17,219 nucleotides of DNA from Clostridiales bacterium UBA929 (GCA_002293625.1 DBDP01000119.1:2321-19539), one strand, 5' to 3'. Shown: positions 1 to 8,445, counted from the first letter of the stretch. Notes: a model not told the origin generated them from the letters alone. A program made the numbers and translations.

Positions 1-1589
<1,589 letters not shown>

Positions 1590-1593
<4 letters not shown>

Positions 1594-2234
1594 AAATTCT
1601 GCTGGTGGAGGACGACGCGATCATCGCGTCGGGGCTTGTATACGCGCTGGAGCAGGAGGGTTACGCGGTCACGCATTGCGGGAGCGTGCGGGAGGCGCGA
1701 AGCGTGAGCGACTCTTACGATCTTGCGATTCTCGACATGCAGCTGCCGGACGGCACGGGGTTTGACGCGCGGGAAGCGCTCAAAGGTACGCCCGCGCTGT
1801 TCCTGACGGTGGTGGACGACGAGGGCAACATCGTTCGCGCGTTTGAAGGCGGCGCGGAGGACTACATCACAAAACCCTTCCGGCTGCGTGAGCTGCTCGC
1901 GCGAATCAAGCGCATCCTAAACACGCGTCAGCGAGCCGGTGGCGAGATTCTGACCCTCGGCGGCGTGACGGTGGACACATCGGCGGGGAAGGCTGCGGTG
2001 AACGGAACGGCGGTGGAGCTGACCGCGCTGGAGTACCGATTGCTGCTGACTTTCGCCGCGAACAAGGGGCTGATTCTGACCCGAACTCAGATTTTAGAGA
2101 GCATTTGGGATTCTTCGGGCAACTTCGTCGAGGACAACACCCTGACCGTTTACATCAAGCGCCTGCGCGAAAAGCTGGGCGGTGCCGTGACGATAGAAAC
2201 CGTGCGGGGGTTGGGTTACCGTGCCGATTCGTAA
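1590..2234 (+). CDS. OmpR/PhoB-family response regulator
   Basis: DNA-binding transcription regulator controlled by phosphorylation, 214 residues. The receiver domain (1-115) has the acidic pair D8/D9, phospho-acceptor D49 in LAILDMQLPDG, T73 and K95 in YITKPF. A winged-helix DNA-binding domain follows (about 122-214), with the ELTALEYRLL and TVYIKRLREKL signatures and a terminal GYR. I chose the ATG at 1590 because MKILLVEDD is the canonical N-terminus and a GGGAGAAG Shine-Dalgarno (1574-1581) sits about 8 bases upstream; an in-frame ATG at 1572 would add six residues but lacks a site. It overlaps the ATPase stop by 4 bases and the kinase gene by 14 bases, so the three genes form one transcription unit. 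Its target is unknown; the linked pump is an obvious candidate, but that is inference. Confidence 0.93.
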
Positions 2235-3036
2235 GAAAACGCTGCGGGAGCTGTCCGCCGGCGTCCGCAGAATTATAGACGGTCAGGACGTTGACCTCCG
2301 CGACCATCGCGAAGGTGTCCTCTCCATCCTTAAAAACGACATCCACACCCTCGCCGAGCTGAAAAACGAGCAGGTGGAGGCGCTTCGGCACGACCGTCTC
2401 GCGCTGAGCGACAATCTCGCGAATATCTCCCACCAGCTCAAAACGCCGCTCACCTCGATGATGATTATGGCCGACCTGCTGGAAAACGCGCCGGATAGCC
2501 GCCGCGCCGAGTTTATCGAAAATATTAAAACCAGCCTCACCCGTATGGAGTGGCTGGTGTCCGCGCTGCTCAAAATGGCAAAGCTCGACGCCGGAGCCGT
2601 GATATTTTCGCCGGAAAAGGTTTCGGCGGACGAGTTGATTACCCTCGCGCTGGAACCGCTGCGGATTTTGCTGGAGCTAAAAAACCAGCGCGTGGAAGTC
2701 GCCGGAGGGACGGAGCTGTTTTGCGACAAACGCTGGACAGCCGAGGCGCTGAGTAACATTGTCAAAAACGCTTCCGAATACTCGCCGGAGGGCGGTGTCA
2801 TCCGCGCCGAATCCGGCGCGAACCCCATTTGCTCGTGGGTTTCCGTGACGGACAGCGGCGCGGGGTTGTCACGCGCGGAAATCAAACGTCTTTTCCGGCG
2901 GTTTGAGGGGTCGCATAGCGAAGCGGGATACGGCATCGGTCTCCCGCTCGCGCTCGCCGTCCTGCGGGAACAGAACGGCGATATTGAGGTGGACAACAAC
3001 GGCGGCGCGCTGTTTACGCTGAAGTTTTATCGGTAG
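2221..3036 (+). CDS. Sensor histidine kinase lacking transmembrane helices
   Basis: Partner kinase of the upstream response regulator, 271 residues from a GTG start that overlaps the regulator's end. The H-box NISHQLKTPLTS has the phospho-acceptor H71. The HATPase domain shows the N-box (EALSNIVKNA), G1 (DSGAGL), F-box (LFRRF) and G2 (GYGIGLPLA). Related clostridial kinases begin with two membrane helices, followed by a linker resembling residues 20-50 here (GQDVDLRDHREG, then LSILKND). In this protein the linker starts almost at once, with no hydrophobic segment before it, so it should be cytoplasmic. Either the sensor/membrane module was deleted or the kinase senses an intracellular partner. 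No in-frame upstream extension with helices exists, because the regulator occupies that DNA in another frame. Start choice is moderately sure; a G-rich run lies about 10 bases upstream. Confidence 0.9.
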   Translation: MPIRKKTLRELSAGVRRIIDGQDVDLRDHREGVLSILKNDIHTLAELKNEQVEALRHDRLALSDNLANISHQLKTPLTSMMIMADLLENAPDSRRAEFIENIKTSLTRMEWLVSALLKMAKLDAGAVIFSPEKVSADELITLALEPLRILLELKNQRVEVAGGTELFCDKRWTAEALSNIVKNASEYSPEGGVIRAESGANPICSWVSVTDSGAGLSRAEIKRLFRRFEGSHSEAGYGIGLPLALAVLREQNGDIEVDNNGGALFTLKFYR

Positions 3037-3263
3037 ATGGATGAAGGCGTGGGTTTCCCTTGAACGTAAAAAGAGCTTCTGACGGAATGTTTTCATAAAA
3101 TTACCGAGATGAGCGAGAACAAGGAGTACGCCGAAATATTTATGCCACATACAACGGTATTGCTATCATTGCGATGCCTGAATACGATTTCGAATCGACC
3201 TCCGGAAGCCCTTTATGCGCCGGAGATATTCTTGACTTTTCTATTTTATTTTTTATATTATTG
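3037..3263. other. Spacer between kinase gene and islet, with possible coding remnant
   Basis: There is no intact gene here and no clear terminator after the kinase gene. Two short open stretches in different + frames read like protein: about 3081-3140 (KELLTECFHKITEMSENKEY) and about 3145-3240 (TYNGIAIIAMPEYDFES and onward). A frameshifted remnant of a lost gene would give this pattern, but I cannot name a family and chance is possible. Composition drops from GC-rich to AT-rich across this spacer, so it probably holds the left edge of the AT-rich islet. Confidence 0.35.
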
Positions 3264-3292
3264 TTGACAAGATTGATTTGCTCGTGTACAAT
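3264..3292 (+). promoter_or_regulatory. Consensus sigma-A promoter of the two-gene islet
   Basis: A perfect -35 TTGACA (3264-3269) and a near-perfect -10 TACAAT (3287-3292) are separated by exactly 17 bases within an AT-rich stretch. Transcription would start around 3298-3300, which coincides with the most plausible ATG (3299) of the next gene. Either the message is leaderless or the start codon lies further downstream. Confidence 0.75.
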
Positions 3293-3298
3293 GGATTT

Positions 3299-3787
3299 AT
3301 GGATTTATTATCGTCTCATTTTGCTGAATATGAAGCGCGTCATCCGGGGCGTTCGTATCGTGTTTATGAAGAATGGGCAACACCAATTCTTCTTTTTATC
3401 AGTGAGGTTATCGCTCGTCTTACAAAGCCCCAGATGGACAAGCCGGACGGGATCGGCGGTATAACGGTTCCCGAAACAATCGCGATGGACTTGTTTTATG
3501 CGTACTACCTGGCTGTTGAAAACGGATATGTGGATGTTGTGCGGGAATTTGCGCTGGAACACGCCTTTACCAAAATCCTAGCCCAATCCCTTTCCGAAAA
3601 GGAGGTGTTTGAGGTATCTCTGATGAAGTTTCTCCTTCCCCGCGTCGCCGCATGGAATCGGATTACAGAATCAATTGAGGAAATCGAGCAAATCTGCGGG
3701 TTCCTATGTTCCGGGCAAAATCGTAGCGAAATTCAAAGAGAACTCGATGATGCAATGGCATTGTATAGAAAGGACGGCATATTATGA
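3299..3787 (+). CDS. Hypothetical cytoplasmic protein, 162 aa
   Basis: I do not recognise this protein. From the ATG at 3299 it has 162 residues, no signal peptide or membrane helix, and looks largely helical and charged: an aromatic N-terminus (HFAEYEARHPGRSYRVYEEW), a short KPDGIGGITVPET turn region near 50, then helices rich in E, K and R ending in IQRELDDAMALYRKDGIL. In-frame TTG (3278) and GTG (3284) codons exist upstream but fall inside the promoter, and neither has a Shine-Dalgarno; the ATG at 3299 has none either. Its stop overlaps the next gene (ATGA), so the pair is translationally coupled and may act together. The region is less GC-rich than its neighbours, consistent with horizontal acquisition. 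That this is a real gene rests on the long open frame, the coupling and the promoter. Confidence 0.65.
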   Translation: MDLLSSHFAEYEARHPGRSYRVYEEWATPILLFISEVIARLTKPQMDKPDGIGGITVPETIAMDLFYAYYLAVENGYVDVVREFALEHAFTKILAQSLSEKEVFEVSLMKFLLPRVAAWNRITESIEEIEQICGFLCSGQNRSEIQRELDDAMALYRKDGIL

Positions 3788-4248
3788 ACAGAAAGCGTTT
3801 GGTTTCCCTAATCATTTCAATTTCCCTCATTCTATGTGCCCTGAACTTTTCTGCAGTCTCAGCCGCACCAAACGCAACTATCGAGTATGATCCGATAATA
3901 TGCACTCATAGCAACGGTTTGACAAGAAGAACCTGTACACATGTTATAACGTTGACCGGAACAGCCCGATCAAATCAAACTGTGCGATACAAAATCACAA
4001 ATGCTTGTTTTCAAGCATGTCGCACATCAATAGATTATACCCTTGAAGTCGATGTTACCGCACCCACTGGAACACCTGTATATTCTTATACAAGATCAGG
4101 CAGTGTAGGTGTTAACCTTTCTGTCAATGAAGATATTGGTTCAATCAAAAACGCAATGCACAATTTCTGGTTTTCTTTTACATTTAACGGAGCCGAATAT
4201 CCAAATGCCCAAGTCGGGGCAATTGATTTGAGCTTATACAAGCCATAA
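3784..4248 (+). CDS. Hypothetical secreted protein with four cysteines, 154 aa
   Basis: I recognise no family. Residues 1-27 form a typical Sec signal peptide: MNRKR, a hydrophobic core (LVSLIISISLILCAL), and a VSA-AP type I cleavage site after about A27. The mature part (about 127 residues) looks beta-rich with alternating T, S and V, and holds four cysteines (C40, C51, C75, C79) that could make two disulfides outside the cell; there is no LPXTG sorting motif or C-terminal anchor. A GAAAGGA Shine-Dalgarno (3768-3774) lies 9 bases before the ATG, and the start overlaps the upstream stop. GC content is far below the surroundings (I counted 22 of 60 at 3781-3840 and 21 of 60 at 4081-4140, against 39 of 60 at 15241-15300). 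This suggests recent transfer or a fast-evolving accessory gene. A secreted effector or adhesion-like protein is possible but unsupported. Confidence 0.75.
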   Translation: MNRKRLVSLIISISLILCALNFSAVSAAPNATIEYDPIICTHSNGLTRRTCTHVITLTGTARSNQTVRYKITNACFQACRTSIDYTLEVDVTAPTGTPVYSYTRSGSVGVNLSVNEDIGSIKNAMHNFWFSFTFNGAEYPNAQVGAIDLSLYKP

Positions 4249-4272
4249 CGCATAATACCGAAGCTCTAAGGT

Positions 4273-4294
4273 AACCCCCGGCGCGCCGGGGGTT
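4273..4294. terminator. Perfect 22-base palindrome, probable terminator
   Basis: Bases 4273-4294 form a perfect self-complementary palindrome: AACCCCCGGCG followed directly by CGCCGGGGGTT. On the + strand it is followed by GCTCTATTTTACC, a moderately U-rich tract that would end the islet transcript. It starts 24 bases after the secreted-protein stop and lies 3 bases from the stop of the convergent - strand gene. It may serve both directions, but the - side has no clear U-tract. Confidence 0.75.
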
Positions 4295-4297
4295 GCT

Positions 4298-4639
4298 CTA
4301 TTTTACCAGCATTACCTTAAACGGTTTATTTGTGCGAATACAGGTCATAATAACGTTCAGCGAACCGCGGGATTTTCCGTCCCAAAGAACCAGCGTGAAG
4401 TCAGATTCCGCGACGATTTGGCTGTTTCGGATCAGGGGTGCCATGCGGTCATACGTTTTGTAATCGGGGCGAATGACGATCATCGGAAGCCCCTGCTCGT
4501 CCGCGTAGCGCTCGGCAAGCCGGTCAACGCCAAGCGCGCCGCCGCTGATGATTTCGCTCGTGCCGGGCGGCACATTATTTTGGATGATCGTGTAACAATC
4601 CTCTTTTAGGGATCGCGAGCCGACAATGGCTGTCCGCAT
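4298..4639 (-). CDS. SLOG/DUF2493-like Rossmann-fold nucleotide-binding protein
   Basis: Small cytoplasmic protein of 113 residues. The N-terminal MRTAIVGSRSL (beta strand plus GSR loop), the ISGGALGVDRLAERYA motif and the later FTLVLWDGKSRGS segment fit the YspA/DUF2493 branch of the SLOG superfamily, related to DprA and the LOG proteins, which bind nucleotide-type ligands. The ligand and function are unknown. The ATG at 4639 is supported by a near-perfect Shine-Dalgarno, GGGAGGAA on the - strand (4647-4654), 7 bases away; a longer in-frame extension to 4777 would cross the promoter. It stands alone: convergent with the secreted-protein gene and divergent from spoIVB. Single-copy SLOG genes of this kind also occur in phage and defence regions, but nothing else here indicates one. 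Confidence 0.8.
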   Translation of the reverse strand: MRTAIVGSRSLKEDCYTIIQNNVPPGTSEIISGGALGVDRLAERYADEQGLPMIVIRPDYKTYDRMAPLIRNSQIVAESDFTLVLWDGKSRGSLNVIMTCIRTNKPFKVMLVK

Positions 4640-4704
4640 GGTGATCTTCCTCCCGTGGCAGATAAGAAGCGCGCGTTCGGTCGTGCGTATGTGTGTTTGT
4701 GAAT

Positions 4705-4733
4705 ATTGTACCATAGTTCGATATTTTTGGCAA
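4705..4733 (-). promoter_or_regulatory. Sigma-A promoter of the SLOG-like gene (extended -10)
   Basis: Read on the - strand: -35 TTGCCA (4733-4728), a 17-base spacer, then -10 TACAAT (4710-4705) preceded by TGG, an extended -10 element. It lies 65 bases upstream of the ATG at 4639 and points the right way, leaving a leader of about 60 bases. Confidence 0.75.
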
Positions 4734-4820
4734 GCATTTTTCCGCTCCCTTTTATGGAATTCAAACCCGTGTTTCAAACGGCGTTATTTGTGGCAACATA
4801 GTGTTATATCACTCTGAAAA

Positions 4821-4858
4821 CTCCCTGCCCGTTCACCTTTTGGCGAATGCGAAGGGAG
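4821..4858 (+). other. Possible stem-loop in the spoIVB leader
   Basis: CTCCCT (4821-4826) pairs with AGGGAG (4853-4858), and an inner helix GTTC/GAAT with CC/GG around a TTTT loop could extend it. It ends 26 bases before the spoIVB start. I found no convincing sigma-F/G or sigma-A promoter in 4734-4884, so whether this lies in the transcript is not known. It could be chance. Confidence 0.25.
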
Positions 4859-4884
4859 CTTCTATTAAATCAACGAGGTGCGCA

Positions 4885-5955
4885 ATGCGTAAAATAATAA
4901 CGGTACTTCTCTGCATCATCTGCTTTAATTCGGTTCCCGCGCAGGCGGCGCGGGAGCCTGTTCTTCCCGAAAGCGTTATCCCCGGCGGTCACACGCTCGG
5001 CGTTAAGCTCCAAACCGACGGTTTGATGGTGGTGGGTATGGCACCCGTCAACACTTATGACGGAGCGGTCAGCCCCGCGGACGAAGCCGGAATCACCGGC
5101 GGTGACATCATCACCCATGTGGGAGAGCGCGCGGTTTATAACGTGGCGGAACTCCTTGAACTGACCGGCGCTCTCACCGGCGAAGCATTGGAGATCACAT
5201 ATATACGGAACGGGACGATGCGCAATACAACGCTGATTCCCGCCAAATCCGCAGATGATAACAAATATCGTCTCGGCGTTTGGGTGCGCGACAGCATGGC
5301 CGGCATCGGCACCATCACCTTTTACGATCCCGAAACCGGTCTCTTTGGGGCGCTCGGTCACGGAATCAACGAAGCCGAGACGGGACGTCTGCTCCCTATG
5401 GGTTCCGGGCATGTGCTGTACTCCGAGGTGGAGTCGGTGCGGCAGGGGCAGCCAGGTACGCCGGGCGAGTTGAAAGGCGCGTTCCGTAACGACAAAGCAT
5501 ATGGTCATCTGCTTCGCAACACCGAGAGCGGTCTGTTCGGCACTCTTACGACGGACGAGGCGATGGGCAGCCCCATGCAAAAGCCCGTTGACATCGCGTT
5601 GCCCTCCGAGATTCAAACAGGTGAGGCTTTCATCCTCTCTAACGTGAACGGCGACAAGGTGGAGCGTTTTGACATCGAGATTGTGAAGATTTTCTCCGGC
5701 GACGATTGCCGCAACTTCATGATCCGCGTTACCGACGAGCGTCTGCTTGACCGCACCGGCGGAATTGTGCAGGGTATGAGCGGCAGCCCCGTTTTGCAAA
5801 ACGGCAAGTTGGTGGGTGCTGTCACCCACGTGCTGATTAACGATCCCCAACGCGGCTACGGTATCTTCGCCGAATCCATGATTCGCGAAGGCATGTTGGC
5901 TCTGGAAGCCGAAACGTGGCTTGAACCTGATGTGTGGCAAGATATAGCGGCGTAG
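4885..5955 (+). CDS. spoIVB: SpoIVB serine peptidase (stage IV sporulation protein B)
   Basis: Protease made in the forespore and exported to the intermembrane space. In Bacillus subtilis it cleaves SpoIVFA, releasing the SpoIVFB protease that activates pro-sigma-K. The 356 residues hold an N-terminal hydrophobic signal/anchor (about 3-20), a PDZ domain (about 35-120, with DEAGITGGDIITHVG) and the SpoIVB peptidase S55 domain. The catalytic triad is visible as H159 in GALGHGI, D284 in RVTDERLL and S299 in GMSGSP, matching the B. subtilis H/D/S set. I chose the ATG at 4885 because it starts the signal segment and follows GAGGTG (4875-4880); a frame extension to a GTG at 4801 adds 28 residues of non-signal sequence. 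Gene neighbours are not the usual recN/spo0A pair of Bacillus. It converges on rplQ through a shared terminator. Confidence 0.96.
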   Translation: MRKIITVLLCIICFNSVPAQAAREPVLPESVIPGGHTLGVKLQTDGLMVVGMAPVNTYDGAVSPADEAGITGGDIITHVGERAVYNVAELLELTGALTGEALEITYIRNGTMRNTTLIPAKSADDNKYRLGVWVRDSMAGIGTITFYDPETGLFGALGHGINEAETGRLLPMGSGHVLYSEVESVRQGQPGTPGELKGAFRNDKAYGHLLRNTESGLFGTLTTDEAMGSPMQKPVDIALPSEIQTGEAFILSNVNGDKVERFDIEIVKIFSGDDCRNFMIRVTDERLLDRTGGIVQGMSGSPVLQNGKLVGAVTHVLINDPQRGYGIFAESMIREGMLALEAETWLEPDVWQDIAA

Positions 5956-5974
5956 CTAATTCTATGTTTCATAA

Positions 5975-6006
5975 AAGTCGGCTCCCCCGTTTGGGGGAGC
6001 CGACTT
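5975..6006. terminator. Strong bidirectional terminator between spoIVB and rplQ
   Basis: A 14-bp perfect stem (AAGTCGGCTCCCCC, 5975-5988, pairing with 5993-6006) closes a GTTT loop. On the - strand it is followed by TTTTAT, a U-tract that ends the ribosomal operon 4 bases after the rplQ stop. On the + strand GTGTTT follows, giving a weaker stop for spoIVB. Confidence 0.92.
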
Positions 6007-6010
6007 GTGT

Positions 6011-6358
6011 TTAGTCTTGGAGAATTTCCAGAACCGCCATTTCGGCGGCATCGCCGCGCCGGGGGCCGATGCGGGTAATTCTTGTATATCCACCCGCCCT
6101 TGAAGCAAACCGGGGAGCGATGTCATCAAAGAGCTTCTTCACGGCGTCCTCCTTCGTGATGAACGCCATCGCGCGCCTGCGCGCCGCAAGGGTGTTCTCT
6201 TTACCGATGGTGATCATCTTCTCCACCAGCGACGCGGCGTCCTTCGCGCGCGTCACGGTTGTTTCGATGCGCTCTTTTTCGATGATAGCCGTCACCATTC
6301 CGCGCAGCATCGACATGCGGTGCGCGGTCGGGCGGCTTAATTTTCTTGTTCCGGGCAT
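6011..6358 (-). CDS. rplQ: 50S ribosomal protein L17
   Basis: Component of the large ribosomal subunit near the exit of the peptide tunnel; 115 residues, a normal bacterial length. It begins MPGTRKLSRPTAHRMSMLRGMVTAII (given in part: RKLSRPTAHR and ML-RGMVT), the characteristic L17 N-terminus, and contains TTVTRAKD and GGYTRITRIGPRRGDAAEMA near the end. An ACCTCC on the + strand (6366-6371) is the Shine-Dalgarno, 7 bases from the ATG. Last gene of the operon, 56 bases after rpoA; the terminator follows within 4 bases of its stop. Confidence 0.97.
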   Translation of the reverse strand: MPGTRKLSRPTAHRMSMLRGMVTAIIEKERIETTVTRAKDAASLVEKMITIGKENTLAARRRAMAFITKEDAVKKLFDDIAPRFASRAGGYTRITRIGPRRGDAAEMAVLEILQD

Positions 6359-6414
6359 TTCTTATACCTCCATCGGTAATTGTTATTTGCGGCACACGCG
6401 CGGTGAAATAGCTT

Positions 6415-7359
6415 TTAGATTTCTTCTCTTAACGACAACCCCATCGTTTGCAGCTTATTGATGACTTCTTCCAAGCTCTTGCGTCCGAGGTTGCGAACCT
6501 TCATCATGTCGCTTTCGCTTTTGCCTACAAGATCGTCCACGCTGTTTATGCCCGCCCGCTTGAGGCAGTTGAAGCTGCGCACCGAAAGGTCAAGCTCTTC
6601 GATGGTCATCTCCAGCATCTTGTCGCGGTGCGATTCGGGCTTGACGACGATCGTCGTGCTGCGTCCCAGCTCCTCGCTCAAATCGGTGAAGATGAGCAGC
6701 AGATCCGACAAAATCTTCGCGCCGAGCGAAACGGCATCGCGCGCGGAGAGGGTGGAATCCGTCCATACTTCCAGCGTCAGCTTGTCAAAGTCGGTCATGT
6801 TCCCGACACGTGTGTTTTCCACCGAGAAATTGACCTTCAGCACAGGCGTGTACACGCTGTCAACGGGAATCAGACCGATTACGGCCTGCGCTGGTTTGTT
6901 GCGGTCGGCCGGGATGTATCCGCGTCCGTGGCTCATCGTCATTTCCATTTCCAAATGACCGTCGGCTGCTAAGGTTGCGATGTGCAGGTCGGGATTGAGA
7001 ATCTCCACGTCGCTGTCGGTGATGATGTCACCGGCGGTGACTACACCCTCGCCGCTCGCGTCAATCCTCACGGTCTTGACGCCCGGGGAGTGAATCTTCG
7101 CAACGATGCCCTTTATATTCAGAACCAGTTCGGTAACGTCTTCCTTGACGCCGGGAACCGTCGAGAACTCGTGGTGTACGCCGGCAATCTTGACGGTGGT
7201 GACTGCCGTACCCGGTAAACTGGACAAGAGAATGCGGCGCAGGGAATTCCCCAGCGTGGTTCCGTAACCCCTCTCCAACGGCTCTACGATGAACTTGCCA
7301 TATGAGCTGTTTTCGTCTGTTCCAATACACTCGATGCGCGGCTTCTCGATTTCTATCAT
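6415..7359 (-). CDS. rpoA: RNA polymerase alpha subunit
   Basis: Scaffolds RNA polymerase assembly and contacts upstream promoter DNA and regulators; 314 residues, full length. The N-terminal dimerisation domain (1-235) carries the signature GYGTTLGNSLRRILLSSLPG at 31-50. A linker near 240 leads to the C-terminal domain (about 250-314), with EELDLSVRSFNCLKRAGI; R261 corresponds to E. coli R265, which contacts UP-element DNA, and the two helix-hairpin-helix segments follow (VDDLVGKSESDMMKVRNLG). A GAGAGGAG site precedes the ATG. It lies between rpsD (43-base gap) and rplQ, its standard place in the alpha operon, where its expression is tied to ribosomal protein synthesis. Confidence 0.98.
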   Translation of the reverse strand: MIEIEKPRIECIGTDENSSYGKFIVEPLERGYGTTLGNSLRRILLSSLPGTAVTTVKIAGVHHEFSTVPGVKEDVTELVLNIKGIVAKIHSPGVKTVRIDASGEGVVTAGDIITDSDVEILNPDLHIATLAADGHLEMEMTMSHGRGYIPADRNKPAQAVIGLIPVDSVYTPVLKVNFSVENTRVGNMTDFDKLTLEVWTDSTLSARDAVSLGAKILSDLLLIFTDLSEELGRSTTIVVKPESHRDKMLEMTIEELDLSVRSFNCLKRAGINSVDDLVGKSESDMMKVRNLGRKSLEEVINKLQTMGLSLREEI

Positions 7360-7402
7360 GCGAGCACTCCTCTCTTTCCTGTTGTGTATTCGGAACCATC
7401 CG

Positions 7403-8029
7403 TTACTTGGAATACAACTCTACGATTAAATGCTCTTCAATCGGAAGCTCAACGTCGTCACGAAGCGGAAGCGCGATCACCGAGGCCTGCGCGTTGGCGC
7501 TGTCAAGGGAAAGCCACTTCGGAACGGGACGGGTCGCGTTTTGCTCGGCAACATTCTTGAAGCGTTCGATAGAACGGCTTTTTTGCTTCAGTGCCACGGT
7601 CATCCCCGGTTTCACAAGGAAGGATGGGATGTTGACGCGCCGTCCGTTGACGGTGATATGTCCGTGGTTGACCATCTGGCGGGCTTCCGCGCGGCTCATA
7701 GCGAATCCCAAACGGTACACTACGTTATCGAGACGCCGCTCCAGCAGGGAGAGCAGGTTGTCGCCCGTCTGTCCGCTCATGCCGGTCGCCATATTGAAGT
7801 ATAACCCAAACTGACGCTCCAGCACACCGTAATGACGGCGGGCTTTTTGCTTCTCGCGGAGCTGCGTGCCGTATTCGCTCGGTTTCTTGCGCCCTTGACC
7901 GTGCTGTCCGGGAGCGTAGGCGCGGCGGTCGGCGGCGCACTTTTCGGAATAGCAGCGGTCGCCTTTGAGGAACATCTTGATTCCCTCACGGCGGCACTGA
8001 CGGCATACAGCGTCGGTATATCTGGCCAT
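7403..8029 (-). CDS. rpsD: 30S ribosomal protein S4, zinc-binding form
   Basis: Primary 16S rRNA-binding protein that nucleates assembly of the small subunit body; 208 residues. MARYTDAVCRQCRREG with C9, C12, C26 and C31 forms the zinc finger of the C+ type. The S4 RNA-binding domain lies at about 98-160 (RLDNVVYRLGFAMSRAEARQ, then VNHGHITVNG). I chose the ATG at 8029: it opens the canonical N-terminus, has AGGAG 6 bases upstream, and overlaps the rpsK stop by one base (TAATG). A longer frame to 8059 is not supported. In B. subtilis rpsD is elsewhere on the chromosome; here it sits in the alpha operon, as in many clostridia and in E. coli. Confidence 0.97.
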   Translation of the reverse strand: MARYTDAVCRQCRREGIKMFLKGDRCYSEKCAADRRAYAPGQHGQGRKKPSEYGTQLREKQKARRHYGVLERQFGLYFNMATGMSGQTGDNLLSLLERRLDNVVYRLGFAMSRAEARQMVNHGHITVNGRRVNIPSFLVKPGMTVALKQKSRSIERFKNVAEQNATRPVPKWLSLDSANAQASVIALPLRDDVELPIEEHLIVELYSK

Positions 8030-8430
8030 TACACTCTCCTCCGTTTCGGCGGTCTGCATCCGTTGTGCGGAATCGGCGTTACGTCTTTTATCAGGGTGAC
8101 GTCCAGTCCGACGCCCTGCAAGGCGCGGATCGCGGCTTCACGCCCCGAACCCGGTCCCTTGACATAAACCTCGACCGTCTTTAAGCCATGCTCCATCGCG
8201 GCGCGGGCTGCGGTTTCGGCCGCTGTCTGCGCGGCATACGGCGTGGATTTGCGGCTGCCGCGGAATCCGAGTCCGCCTGATGTCGCCCAAGAGAGCGTGT
8301 TGCCCCGCACATCGGTGATGGTAACCATTGTATTGTTGAAAGAGGAACGGATATGCACGGCGCCCTTCTCTATATTTTTGCGCTCGCGGCGTTTCCTCGT
8401 TACGCCGCGCTTTGCTTTCGGCTGAGCCAT
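8029..8430 (-). CDS. rpsK: 30S ribosomal protein S11
   Basis: Small-subunit platform protein near the mRNA exit (E-site/Shine-Dalgarno) region; 133 residues. Diagnostic segments: GAVHIRSSFNNTMVTITD, SWATSGGLGFRGSRKSTPYA, and the C-terminal VKGPGSGREAAIRALQ with TPIPHNGCRPPKRRRV. AAGGAGG precedes the ATG by about 10 bases. It sits 15 bases after rpsM, and its stop shares one base with the rpsD start. Confidence 0.98.
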   Translation of the reverse strand: MAQPKAKRGVTRKRRERKNIEKGAVHIRSSFNNTMVTITDVRGNTLSWATSGGLGFRGSRKSTPYAAQTAAETAARAAMEHGLKTVEVYVKGPGSGREAAIRALQGVGLDVTLIKDVTPIPHNGCRPPKRRRV

Positions 8431-8445
8431 TGATTCGTTCCCTCC

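Noticed and set aside
2283..2999. A 238-codon open frame antisense to the histidine kinase
   Set aside because: Serine/arginine-rich composition typical of antisense frames in GC-rich genes; the sense strand has all kinase motifs.
3174..3464. A 96-codon + strand frame across the islet promoter
   Set aside because: It spans the consensus promoter and overlaps the better-supported 3299-3787 gene in another frame; its second half reads as low-quality protein.
4734..4884. Sigma-F/sigma-G promoter for spoIVB
   Set aside because: Expected biologically, but no -35/-10 pair with correct spacing and enough matches could be found by eye (CATAGTG near 4797 has no convincing partner).
4870..5940. A 356-codon open frame antisense to spoIVB
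   Set aside because: It mirrors spoIVB almost exactly, which is clearly real by its catalytic triad and PDZ domain. The antisense product is His-rich, has no recognisable domain, and arises from GC-rich codon bias.
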